Positions 1 to 7,044 of a DNA stretch of 11,735 nt are shown here, piece by piece. A model generated the notes under the pieces. That model did not search any database. It was given only the letters and a program-made list of their open reading frames with translations, and was not told the DNA's origin. A program made the position numbers and the translations under genes. Position 1 is the first letter of the stretch, and every line of letters starts with the position of its first letter. Source of the stretch: CAYSBE01 sp044337585 (lineage in GTDB: Bacteria > Bacteroidota > Bacteroidia > UKL13-3); the NCBI GenBank assembly GCA_044337585.1, contig JBIINH010000065.1:1-11735 (forward strand), in the 5' to 3' direction.

Positions 1-76
1 ATAGCTTAGCGTCATGTGACGAGAAAGCAATGTTCTTATGTAGAATAAAGCATAAAAAATACCTAAAGCAATACAA

Positions 77-107
77 AAAAAGCGACTACAACATGCAGTC
101 GCTTTTT
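77..107 (-). terminator. Intrinsic terminator of pckA
   Basis: An 11-bp perfect inverted repeat (AAAAAGCGACT at 77-87 and AGTCGCTTTTT at 97-107) flanks a 9-nt loop. Read on the minus strand it is a GC-cored hairpin followed by a run of T, about 20 bases past the pckA stop codon. The symmetric A/T flanks mean it could also stop transcription arriving from the left on the plus strand. Confidence 0.85.
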
Positions 108-128
108 AATATTAAGCTAGCTATTGAA

Positions 129-1724
129 CTATGCGTTTTGTGTAGCTTTAGGTGCAGCAGCTAAAATTTCAGCATCAACACCCGAAGCATATTGCTCAAA
201 GTTTTTCACAAACATATTTGCAAGCTTATTGGCTTGAGCATCGTAAGCTGTTTTGTCTGCCCATGTATTACGTGGGTTAAGCAAGTCAGCAGGTACATTA
301 GGGCAAGTAACCGGCATGTGGTATCCGAATATTGGATGTGCTTCAAACTTCACTGAATTTAATTCACCATTAAGAGCGGCAGTTATCATGGCACGTGTAT
401 AGGAAAGTTTCATTCGTGATCCCACACCGTAAGGTCCGCCTGTCCATCCAGTATTGATAAGCCATACATTGATATTTGGATTGGCTTTAAGTTTTTCTCC
501 AAGCATTTTGGCATACTTACCAGGATGCAAAGGAAGGAATGCTTTTCCAAAACATGCAGAGAAAGTAGCTTGAGGCTCTGTAACACCTGCTTCGGTTCCA
601 GCTACTTTTGCAGTGTATCCACTAATAAAACTATACATTGCTTCACCTGCGCTTAGTTTTGAAATTGGAGGTAAAACACCAAACGCATCCGCAGTAAGGA
701 AGAAAATATTTTCGGGAGTGCCCCCAACAGATGGAGTTGCGATATTATCAATTAGGTAAATTGGGTAAGCGGCACGGGTATTCTCAGTAACTGAAATATT
801 GGTATAATCAACTGTAGATGTGTTCGGAAAGAAGCGTGTATTCTCAACCAATGAGCCAAAACGAATGGCATCAAAAATTTGTGGTTCTTTTTCTTTGGTT
901 AAGTCAACACATTTAGCATAGCAGCCACCTTCGAAATTGAAGACAGAATTATCGGCCCATCCATGTTCATCATCACCAATCAATTTTCTTTCAGGATCGG
1001 CCGAAAGGGTTGTTTTTCCAGTACCGGATAATCCGAAAAATATCGCTGTATCTCCTTTTTTGCCAATATTGGCAGAACAATGCATGGATAGAACACCCTT
1101 TTCCTCAGGTAAGATATAGTTTAACACAGTGAAGATTCCTTTTTTCATTTCACCGGTATAGCCACTGCCTCCGATTAATATAATTTTACGGCTAAAATCA
1201 ATGATACTAAAGTTATGTTGACGAGTGCCATCTTCTGCAGGAACAGCTTTGAAGCTTGGAGCATTTAAAATCATCCACTCAGCTTCAAAATTAGTTAATT
1301 CATTTGATTCAGGGCGAAGGAAAAGATTGTGACAAAACAGGTTATGGTAAGCTGTTTCATTAATGATTCGTATATTTAGTTTATATGTAGGATCTGCACA
1401 CGCATAGGCATCTCTTACATAGATATTTTTGCCTTTATAATGGTTGATAACCTTATTGAGTAGGTCTTCGAATTTTTGAGAATCGAATTTTTGATTCACA
1501 TCACCCCACCATACGGTATTTTCAGTTTTATTGTCGTTTACACAAAACTTATCTTTTGGCGATCTGCCGGTGAACTCGCCCGTATCTGCCATGAGCGCAC
1601 CTGTGTCTGTTAATACACCTTCGCCATTTTTAATAGCATGCTCCACCAATTGTGCAGCGGTGAGGTTTATATTGGCCTGTGAAGCCTCACTAATAATCCT
1701 GTTTGCGATTGTTGCAATAGTCAT
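129..1724 (-). CDS. pckA: Phosphoenolpyruvate carboxykinase (ATP)
   Basis: This enzyme converts oxaloacetate and ATP to phosphoenolpyruvate, CO2 and ADP in the cytoplasm. It is the entry step of gluconeogenesis, and in some fermenters it runs in reverse to fix CO2. The 531-residue length is typical of the ATP-dependent family. Visible motifs are the substrate-binding FTGRSPKDKF (51-60), GGSGYTGEMKKG (185-196) with metal-site Lys195, SMHCSAN (213-219) with the metal-binding His, the P-loop GLSGTGKTT (231-239, Lys237) and the kinase-2 motif DDEHGW (251-256). All catalytic residues I can identify are intact. The P-loop kinase form separates it from the GTP-dependent enzyme. The start is ATG at 1724, about 22 nt below a candidate promoter, with no clear Shine-Dalgarno. 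It is a single-gene unit with its own terminator, divergent from the exporter operon. Family assignment is very secure. Confidence 0.98.
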   Translation of the reverse strand: MTIATIANRIISEASQANINLTAAQLVEHAIKNGEGVLTDTGALMADTGEFTGRSPKDKFCVNDNKTENTVWWGDVNQKFDSQKFEDLLNKVINHYKGKNIYVRDAYACADPTYKLNIRIINETAYHNLFCHNLFLRPESNELTNFEAEWMILNAPSFKAVPAEDGTRQHNFSIIDFSRKIILIGGSGYTGEMKKGIFTVLNYILPEEKGVLSMHCSANIGKKGDTAIFFGLSGTGKTTLSADPERKLIGDDEHGWADNSVFNFEGGCYAKCVDLTKEKEPQIFDAIRFGSLVENTRFFPNTSTVDYTNISVTENTRAAYPIYLIDNIATPSVGGTPENIFFLTADAFGVLPPISKLSAGEAMYSFISGYTAKVAGTEAGVTEPQATFSACFGKAFLPLHPGKYAKMLGEKLKANPNINVWLINTGWTGGPYGVGSRMKLSYTRAMITAALNGELNSVKFEAHPIFGYHMPVTCPNVPADLLNPRNTWADKTAYDAQANKLANMFVKNFEQYASGVDAEILAAAPKATQNA

Positions 1725-1962
1725 GTTGTGTCTTAATTATAAATAGAAGGCAAATTTAATACTATCACTACGTAAATACACACATTTTTTACCCATTTTA
1801 TAAGATAAATATTATTGATATTGTAAGTATTATTCATTTTAGTACAGTTGTTTGCATCTAAGTGCAGAAACTATTTGATTAATATCATAATTTGTGCCCG
1901 TTTAAGTTTTGTTTAAAACCAACTAAACAAGATGTTGTTAACCGAATTGTATTAAAATTCAT
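1725..1962. other. Intergenic region between pckA and the exporter operon
   Basis: This 238-bp AT-rich divergent region has no coding potential I can see. It holds the pckA promoter candidate. For the plus-strand exporter operon I find no perfect TAnnTTTG. The best candidate is TTG at 1821-1823, 19 bp, then TACAGTTG at 1843-1850 (one mismatch), which would leave a leader of about 110 nt. A short GTTTT/AAAAC inverted repeat sits at 1906-1919 within that leader; its role is unknown. Confidence 0.4.
1751..1784 (-). promoter_or_regulatory. Candidate pckA promoter (Bacteroidota type)
   Basis: On the minus strand, TAAATTTG (plus strand 1751-1758) matches the Bacteroidota -7 consensus TAnnTTTG exactly and lies 26 bp upstream of the pckA ATG. 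The -33 element is only approximate: TGTG-like bases at about 1779-1784 stand where TTTG would be expected. The -7 match and short leader support the call; the weak -33 box limits it. Confidence 0.45.
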
Positions 1963-4203
1963 ATGCAGTCAGAGAATATTGCCCATTTTATTAAACAAGT
2001 TGCAGATATAATTGGAGTTAAACCTGATATGTATGCAGTTAATGAAGCCCTCAGAAGTTACAACAATAAAGAGGTACAAACCTTCTCTGAGTTTTATCAG
2101 TTATTTGAGCGGAAAACATATGTTAGTGAATTGATTACCAGTGTAAATAGGGTTTCTAGGGAGGAGTTTAACCAAATACTTGGGACTTTATCATTTCCAA
2201 TTATTGTGTTGCAAAAAACGGACACCTTTGAACCGGTGCTATTGTATGCTAGCAAAGAAACTTCGAAATCTAAATTAGAGAAAAAGCAATGCAGAATTGC
2301 AAAAAATGAGCTGTCAATAACACCACATTCGGTAAACAGTACATCATTTGCAGACATCGCTTATTTGGTTGAACATAACTTGCTTGGCGATATTCAATCT
2401 TTTGATGAAGGAAGAATGGATGATGTATTGCTGCTATCGTTCTTGCCCAAAACTTCTTTGTTTTCAATAAGCGAACTAACAGCAGAAAACCCCTTGGTAA
2501 AACCCTCACCCGTTCAGCGTGTGATGCATTTGTTGCGTAATGAGAAAAAAGATGTTGGCTTAATTTATTTCTATGCCATTATGATGGGTTTTGTGAGTTT
2601 AGCACTGCCGCTTGGTATTCAAGCTATCATTGGTTTGGTATCAGGCGGACTGTTTTTAAATTCCGTAATCGTATTAATCATTATTGTTATTCTGGCAACA
2701 TTTGTTGCAGGTTGGATTCAGATATTGCAGTTAACAGTGGTAGAAAAGTTAGAGCAACGGATTTTTGCCAAATCAGCATTTGAGTTTGCATACCGAATAC
2801 CTCGACTGAAAATGGAGAAAATCATGAACAAGTATGCTCCAGAAATGATGAATAAGTTTTTTGATACCTTAACCATTCAAAAAGCATTACCCAAGATATT
2901 AATTGATTTTAGCTCTGCAGGTATTCAAATTCTTTTTGGATTGATTATGTTGGCCTTGTATCATCCTTTGTTTATTATTTTCGGTTTGGCTTTAATTTCA
3001 ATTATTGTTATTATATTCCATTTCACAAGCTTCAAAGCTTTGCAGTTTAATATTGATTCATCTAAGTATAAATATAAAGTAGCTTATTGGATAGAAGAGT
3101 TGGCAAGAACCATACATACTTTTAAGTTGGCCGGAGAATTTGCTTTTCCTATAACTAAAATGGACAAGCTGTTAAACAAATACTTAGAGTATAGGCAAAA
3201 GCATTTCAACGTTATTGTTAAACAGTTTCAAGCCATTATCGCGTTTAAGGTATTTGTTACTGCAGGCTTACTCATTTTGGGTGCATTTTTATTGGTTGAC
3301 AGGCAAATTAATTTAGGGCAGTTTGTGGCGGCAGAAATTATTATCTTATTGGTAATTTCATCTGTAGAAAAACTAATATCGACACTGCAAAGCGTTTATG
3401 ATTTGCTAACTGCTGCTGACAAAGTAGGAGAGATTACAGACTTGAAAACAGAACGTGAAACGGGAATTGATTTTGACGAGTTAGTTGGAGATAAAAAAAT
3501 TAACATGGAGTTAGGCTCGCTTTCCTATAAGTATGCTGCATCTTCAAAATCAGTACTGCAAAACATATCATTTAATTTGCCACCATCAAGTTCTCTGTGT
3601 ATTAGTGGTCCTAATGGTTCAGGCAGATCTACATTAGCTAAAATATTGGCTGGATTGTTTGAAGATTATCAAGGTAAAATTATTGTAAACGGTATGCACT
3701 TAAGTGAAATCAATCTTAATACCTATCGAAACAGGGTTGCAGATAATTTAAGCGATCAAGATTTTTTTGAAGGTACTATAGAGGAGAATATTTCACTACA
3801 GAAAAATGGGATGTCTATATCTACAGTACTAGAGTGCCTTAAAGCAGTAAAGGCAATAGATTTTGTAAATAATTTGCCTCATGGAATTAAAACTCATTTG
3901 GAGGCTCATGCCAATATTCTTCCACATAGTATGAAGCATAAACTTATGCTGGCACGCGCGCTTGCACGTAACCCTCACGTGCTTATTATTGATGATTCTA
4001 CAATGAGGTTTAACTACTCAGAGAAAAAGGAATTCCTTGATTATCTTTTTTCAAGAAAACAGGATTGGTCATTGATTTTTATTTCTAACAACAAAGAGTT
4101 TATGCAGCGATGCGATAATGTTTTGTTAATGGAAGAAGGCAAAATAGTTGCAGAAGGCTCATATGAGCAAATCAAGAATCATGAAGTAATGAATTATCTA
4201 TAA
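1963..4203 (+). CDS. Type I secretion-like ABC exporter with degenerate ATPase domain
   Basis: This 746-residue protein has exporter architecture: an N-terminal extension (1 to about 190), six predicted membrane helices (about 198-226, 234-256, 313-334, 337-357, 424-446, 450-470) and a C-terminal nucleotide-binding domain (about 510-746). As first gene of an ABC/HlyD/TolC operon it should be the inner-membrane motor or scaffold of a tripartite exporter. The N-terminal part loosely resembles a C39-peptidase-like domain but has no catalytic Cys, so no leader-peptide processing is expected. The ATPase is unusual. Walker A reads GPNGSGRST with Arg555 for Lys; the Q-loop Gln is Ser597; the LSGGQ signature is LPHSM (653-657); the catalytic Glu after Walker B is Asp678; the D-loop is MRFN; the H-loop His is Asn709. 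The A-loop Tyr, the GTIEEN stretch and Walker B Asp677 remain. The fold is therefore kept while catalysis is doubtful. From memory, ABC proteins with this membrane domain are common in Bacteroidota; I recognise no substrate. The start is ATG at 1963. Confidence 0.9.
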   Translation: MQSENIAHFIKQVADIIGVKPDMYAVNEALRSYNNKEVQTFSEFYQLFERKTYVSELITSVNRVSREEFNQILGTLSFPIIVLQKTDTFEPVLLYASKETSKSKLEKKQCRIAKNELSITPHSVNSTSFADIAYLVEHNLLGDIQSFDEGRMDDVLLLSFLPKTSLFSISELTAENPLVKPSPVQRVMHLLRNEKKDVGLIYFYAIMMGFVSLALPLGIQAIIGLVSGGLFLNSVIVLIIIVILATFVAGWIQILQLTVVEKLEQRIFAKSAFEFAYRIPRLKMEKIMNKYAPEMMNKFFDTLTIQKALPKILIDFSSAGIQILFGLIMLALYHPLFIIFGLALISIIVIIFHFTSFKALQFNIDSSKYKYKVAYWIEELARTIHTFKLAGEFAFPITKMDKLLNKYLEYRQKHFNVIVKQFQAIIAFKVFVTAGLLILGAFLLVDRQINLGQFVAAEIIILLVISSVEKLISTLQSVYDLLTAADKVGEITDLKTERETGIDFDELVGDKKINMELGSLSYKYAASSKSVLQNISFNLPPSSSLCISGPNGSGRSTLAKILAGLFEDYQGKIIVNGMHLSEINLNTYRNRVADNLSDQDFFEGTIEENISLQKNGMSISTVLECLKAVKAIDFVNNLPHGIKTHLEAHANILPHSMKHKLMLARALARNPHVLIIDDSTMRFNYSEKKEFLDYLFSRKQDWSLIFISNNKEFMQRCDNVLLMEEGKIVAEGSYEQIKNHEVMNYL

Positions 4204-4213
4204 TTAGCTAAAA

Positions 4214-5617
4214 ATGTTAAATCTGTCAGGAAATAATAAAGGAGACAAAAAAGAGAAAGAGTATAGCAACATGCAATCAAATGCATTGCTTACTACTCCT
4301 AAGCATATTTATATTATTCGCACATGGATGCGTTGGATTATTGTTGTGATTATTGCATTTCTATTTTTGCCATGGCAACAAAACATACAAGGCTACGGTA
4401 GGGTAATTCCATTTAGGCCACAAGATAGGCCTCAGGTGGTGCCATCAGTGATAGCTGGTAGAATAGAGAAGTGGGCTGTTAGGGAAGGGCAAAAAGTTAA
4501 AAAAGGTGACACGTTGGTTGTGATAAGTGAAACCAAAGAAAAATATTTTGACCCTCAATTGCTTTCTCGTACAGATGACCAGATTCAAAACAAAAGTGAT
4601 GCAATTATATCGAAAGGGCAAAAAGTAGAGGCACTTGATAAGCAAGTGAAAGCATTAGAAGCTGGGTTGCGTTTTAAATTAGCTCAAGCAAAAAATAAAG
4701 TTGAGCAATCAAGATTTAAAGTAGAAGGTGAGCGGGCAGAAGTAGAAGCCGCAAAGTTAAACTATCAACTCGCATCAGATCAATATACCCGTTTGGAGAA
4801 ACTTTTTAACCAAGGTTTAGCATCATTAACAGATCTTCAAAACAGGAGCAATAAAAAACAAGAAGCCCAAGCCAAACTTATTTCGGCCGACAATAAATTC
4901 AATACAGCACAGAACGAATTACGGAACTCTGAAATAGAACTTAATTCGATTGAAATGGATTACTTGGATAAAATATCCAAAGCCGAATCTACATTGAATG
5001 AAACAGCTGCAGAGATATTTGAATCGCAAGCCGAAGTGAGCAAGATGCGGGTAGAGTACACTAACCTTCAAATGCGATCAGGCTTTTATGCGATTAAAGC
5101 CCCACAGGACGGATACATCGTAAAAGCAACACGTGCAGGTTTGGGTGAATATATAAAAGAAGGCGAAGAAGTATTAACCATCTTACCTTCAGACGCACAA
5201 CTTGCTGTTGAGTTATATGTGAAACCACTTGATTTGCCACTCTTATATGAAGGGTGTAATGTAAGGCTTCAATTTGACGGATGGCCTGCACTTGTATTTT
5301 CGGGGTGGCCAAATTCATCTGTTGGTACATTTGGTGGCAAGGTTCGAGTAATTGACCGTGTATCAAGCTATGAAGGGAAATTTAGAATCTTGGTAACACA
5401 AGACTCTGCCGATGATCCATGGCCAGAACTTATCAGGGCTGGTTCAGGGGTATATGGTTGGGCGATGTTGAATAATGTATTTTTAGGCTATGAAATTTGG
5501 CGATTATTCAATGGGTTTCCTCCAGATATGACTGCCGAAATTAATAAAATGGCAATAAGCTCTGGATATGATGAAAAACAAAAAGCAAAAAAGAAAGAGG
5601 AGGAGGAAAGCAATTGA
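4214..5617 (+). CDS. HlyD-family periplasmic adaptor (membrane fusion protein)
   Basis: This adaptor bridges the inner-membrane ABC protein and the outer-membrane channel across the periplasm. It has a cytoplasmic N-terminus, one membrane helix at about 41-54, the first half of a lipoyl/barrel-sandwich domain (about 61-107, GRIEKWAVREGQKVKKGDT), a long charged coiled-coil hairpin (about 110-290), the second lipoyl half (291-328, APQDGY) and a C-terminal beta-barrel region rich in Trp and Gly (FDGWPALVFSGWP). The hairpin carries an RLS motif, RLEKLFNQGLAS (Arg193, Leu197, Ser204), with the R-x3-L-x6-S spacing known in AcrA-type adaptors to dock onto TolC. The extreme C-terminus is a Lys/Glu-rich tail encoded over the tolC ribosome-binding site. 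It starts 10 bp after the ABC gene. ATG at 4271 (residue 20) is an alternative start, as neither has a clear Shine-Dalgarno. At 467 residues it has the usual family length. Confidence 0.93.
   Translation: MLNLSGNNKGDKKEKEYSNMQSNALLTTPKHIYIIRTWMRWIIVVIIAFLFLPWQQNIQGYGRVIPFRPQDRPQVVPSVIAGRIEKWAVREGQKVKKGDTLVVISETKEKYFDPQLLSRTDDQIQNKSDAIISKGQKVEALDKQVKALEAGLRFKLAQAKNKVEQSRFKVEGERAEVEAAKLNYQLASDQYTRLEKLFNQGLASLTDLQNRSNKKQEAQAKLISADNKFNTAQNELRNSEIELNSIEMDYLDKISKAESTLNETAAEIFESQAEVSKMRVEYTNLQMRSGFYAIKAPQDGYIVKATRAGLGEYIKEGEEVLTILPSDAQLAVELYVKPLDLPLLYEGCNVRLQFDGWPALVFSGWPNSSVGTFGGKVRVIDRVSSYEGKFRILVTQDSADDPWPELIRAGSGVYGWAMLNNVFLGYEIWRLFNGFPPDMTAEINKMAISSGYDEKQKAKKKEEEESN
5598..5606 (+). promoter_or_regulatory. 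Ribosome-binding site deciding the tolC start
   Basis: AGGAGGAGG lies inside the end of the adaptor gene, with 10 nt between it and ATG at 5617. It favours that ATG over the TTG three bases earlier. A strong Shine-Dalgarno is uncommon in this window, and the same bases encode a run of Glu in the adaptor, so part of the match may be incidental. Confidence 0.55.
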
Positions 5618-7044
5618 TGCGGATAAACTATTTGTTGCTGTTGTTTTTTGCTTCTTTAGCTGTTTCGGCTCAGGATTCTATTCAGCTAACATTCGATTCG
5701 TACTACAGCCAAGTTGTGCAATATCATCCCATCATCAAGCAAGCACGTTTATTGCCACAGCAGGCCAAAATGGAATTACGCAGTGCACGAGGTGCTTTTG
5801 ATCCAGTAGCGTCAGTAGATTATCGAAACAAAACCACGAACGAGAAAAATAGCTATACCTATTTTACCCCAGAAGTGAAAATTCCAACCCGAATTGGTGT
5901 TGATATCAAAGGAGGGTACGAACAAAGCAGTGGCTCAAGCATCAACCCTGAAGTGGGTAAATTTGATCCAGAAACCGGTCAGTATGCCAATTATGGTTTG
6001 TTATACGGAGGATTGAGTGTACCCATTGGTCAAGGGTTGCTTTTTGACAGACGTAGGGCGGCATTGCAACAAGCTTTTGTGTTGCAAAACTTGGCTCAAG
6101 CCGAACAAGTGAAAATAATAAATAAACTGTTACTGGAGACTGCAAAAGTTTATTGGGAGTGGCAACAATCGTTTGAATTATTAATACTTATGCAAGCTAA
6201 CGTCAGGGTGGCTCAGGATCGTTTGTCTTTTATCAATAATCGTATTCGGCTGGGAGAAGAAAAACCAATTGATTCCGTTGAAGCATACATCGAATTTGCC
6301 AGAAGGGAAGTGTTGCTTATTGAAGCGGAGCTTGATTTTAAAAACGCAGGAATTATTCTTTCCAATCACCTTTGGAATGAGAACAATGAACCATTGGCAT
6401 TAAAAGAAAATACTTTCCCTCAGACATATTCATTAACAATCGAAAAAATATCCAATGATTCTTTGCAGCGCTTATTAAATAATGCAAAAGATAATCACCC
6501 AGAAATTATGGCCATGAGTGCCAAGATCAGGAGCATTGATATTGAAAGAAAGTTATCAGCAGAATTAATAAAGCCTCAACTAAACTTAGAGTATTACCCT
6601 TTTCAAACTTTTACTTACGGCAACAGGGATGAAGTGAATAACGTGCTTACAAATAATTATAAATTTGGTGCTACATTTTATATGCCTATTTTATTAAGGA
6701 AAGAACGAGGAAAGCTAGAAGCTACAAAATTTAAGTTAAAACAATCGCAGTTAGAGTTTGACCAAAATCAACGAACCATTATCAATAATATTTTTACCTC
6801 TTACAATGAGGTTCTTAATTTAAGTAACCTAGTAGGCATACAAAATGATTTGGTTAGAAACGCAGTGCTATTAAGAGATGCAGAAGAAATTAGATTTGAA
6901 AGTGGAGAGAGCTCTTTGTTTTTAGTAAATATGCGAGAAAGAAGTTTAATTGAATCACAAGCTAAGTTGGTTGAGCTTAGGGCTAAGTTTGCTAAATCAT
7001 TGGCTAACCTACAATGGAGTGCAGGCTCAAGATTAGCTAACTAA
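5617..7044 (+). CDS. TolC-family outer-membrane efflux channel
   Basis: This 475-residue protein is the outer-membrane exit duct of the exporter. An N-terminal signal peptide (Lys/Arg-poor start, Leu/Phe-rich core, AVSA/Q cleavage site near residue 18) sends it through Sec. It lacks a lipobox Cys, so it is not lipidated. Two outer-membrane efflux repeats follow, about 25-225 and 265-470, each with long amphipathic helices and a strand-forming stretch (SVPIGQGLLFDRRRAALQQA in the first; FYMPILLRKERGKLEATKFK in the second). Two similar halves are the family hallmark. The start is ATG at 5617, whose A is the last base of the adaptor's TGA stop (TGATG), implying translational coupling; a longer frame from TTG at 5614 adds one residue and is less likely. 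The gene ends the operon, and its TAA overlaps the stop of the convergent acyl-protein synthetase gene, leaving no space for a terminator. It probably serves this exporter only, but a shared role cannot be excluded. Confidence 0.94.
   Translation: MRINYLLLLFFASLAVSAQDSIQLTFDSYYSQVVQYHPIIKQARLLPQQAKMELRSARGAFDPVASVDYRNKTTNEKNSYTYFTPEVKIPTRIGVDIKGGYEQSSGSSINPEVGKFDPETGQYANYGLLYGGLSVPIGQGLLFDRRRAALQQAFVLQNLAQAEQVKIINKLLLETAKVYWEWQQSFELLILMQANVRVAQDRLSFINNRIRLGEEKPIDSVEAYIEFARREVLLIEAELDFKNAGIILSNHLWNENNEPLALKENTFPQTYSLTIEKISNDSLQRLLNNAKDNHPEIMAMSAKIRSIDIERKLSAELIKPQLNLEYYPFQTFTYGNRDEVNNVLTNNYKFGATFYMPILLRKERGKLEATKFKLKQSQLEFDQNQRTIINNIFTSYNEVLNLSNLVGIQNDLVRNAVLLRDAEEIRFESGESSLFLVNMRERSLIESQAKLVELRAKFAKSLANLQWSAGSRLAN

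Noticed and set aside
10..21. Small palindrome CGTCA-TG-TGACG as a possible operator
   Set aside because: It is only 12 bp, at the window edge, with no gene start to attach it to; it could be chance.
3..158. Open plus-strand frame from base 3 that could be the end of a gene to the left
   Set aside because: It crosses the pckA terminator and enters pckA on the opposite strand; its translation looks random.
937..1119. Plus-strand frame of 60 residues inside pckA, and the other antisense frames within the exporter genes
   Set aside because: They lie wholly inside secure genes, with no domain, promoter or ribosome-binding support.
1887..1911. TAATTTG and TTAAGTTTTG as promoter boxes for the exporter operon
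   Set aside because: Both have the wrong internal spacing for TAnnTTTG and no -33 element at a suitable distance.
5614..5616. TTG as the tolC start
   Set aside because: ATG follows at once, is overlapped by the upstream stop codon as TGATG, and has the better ribosome-binding spacing.
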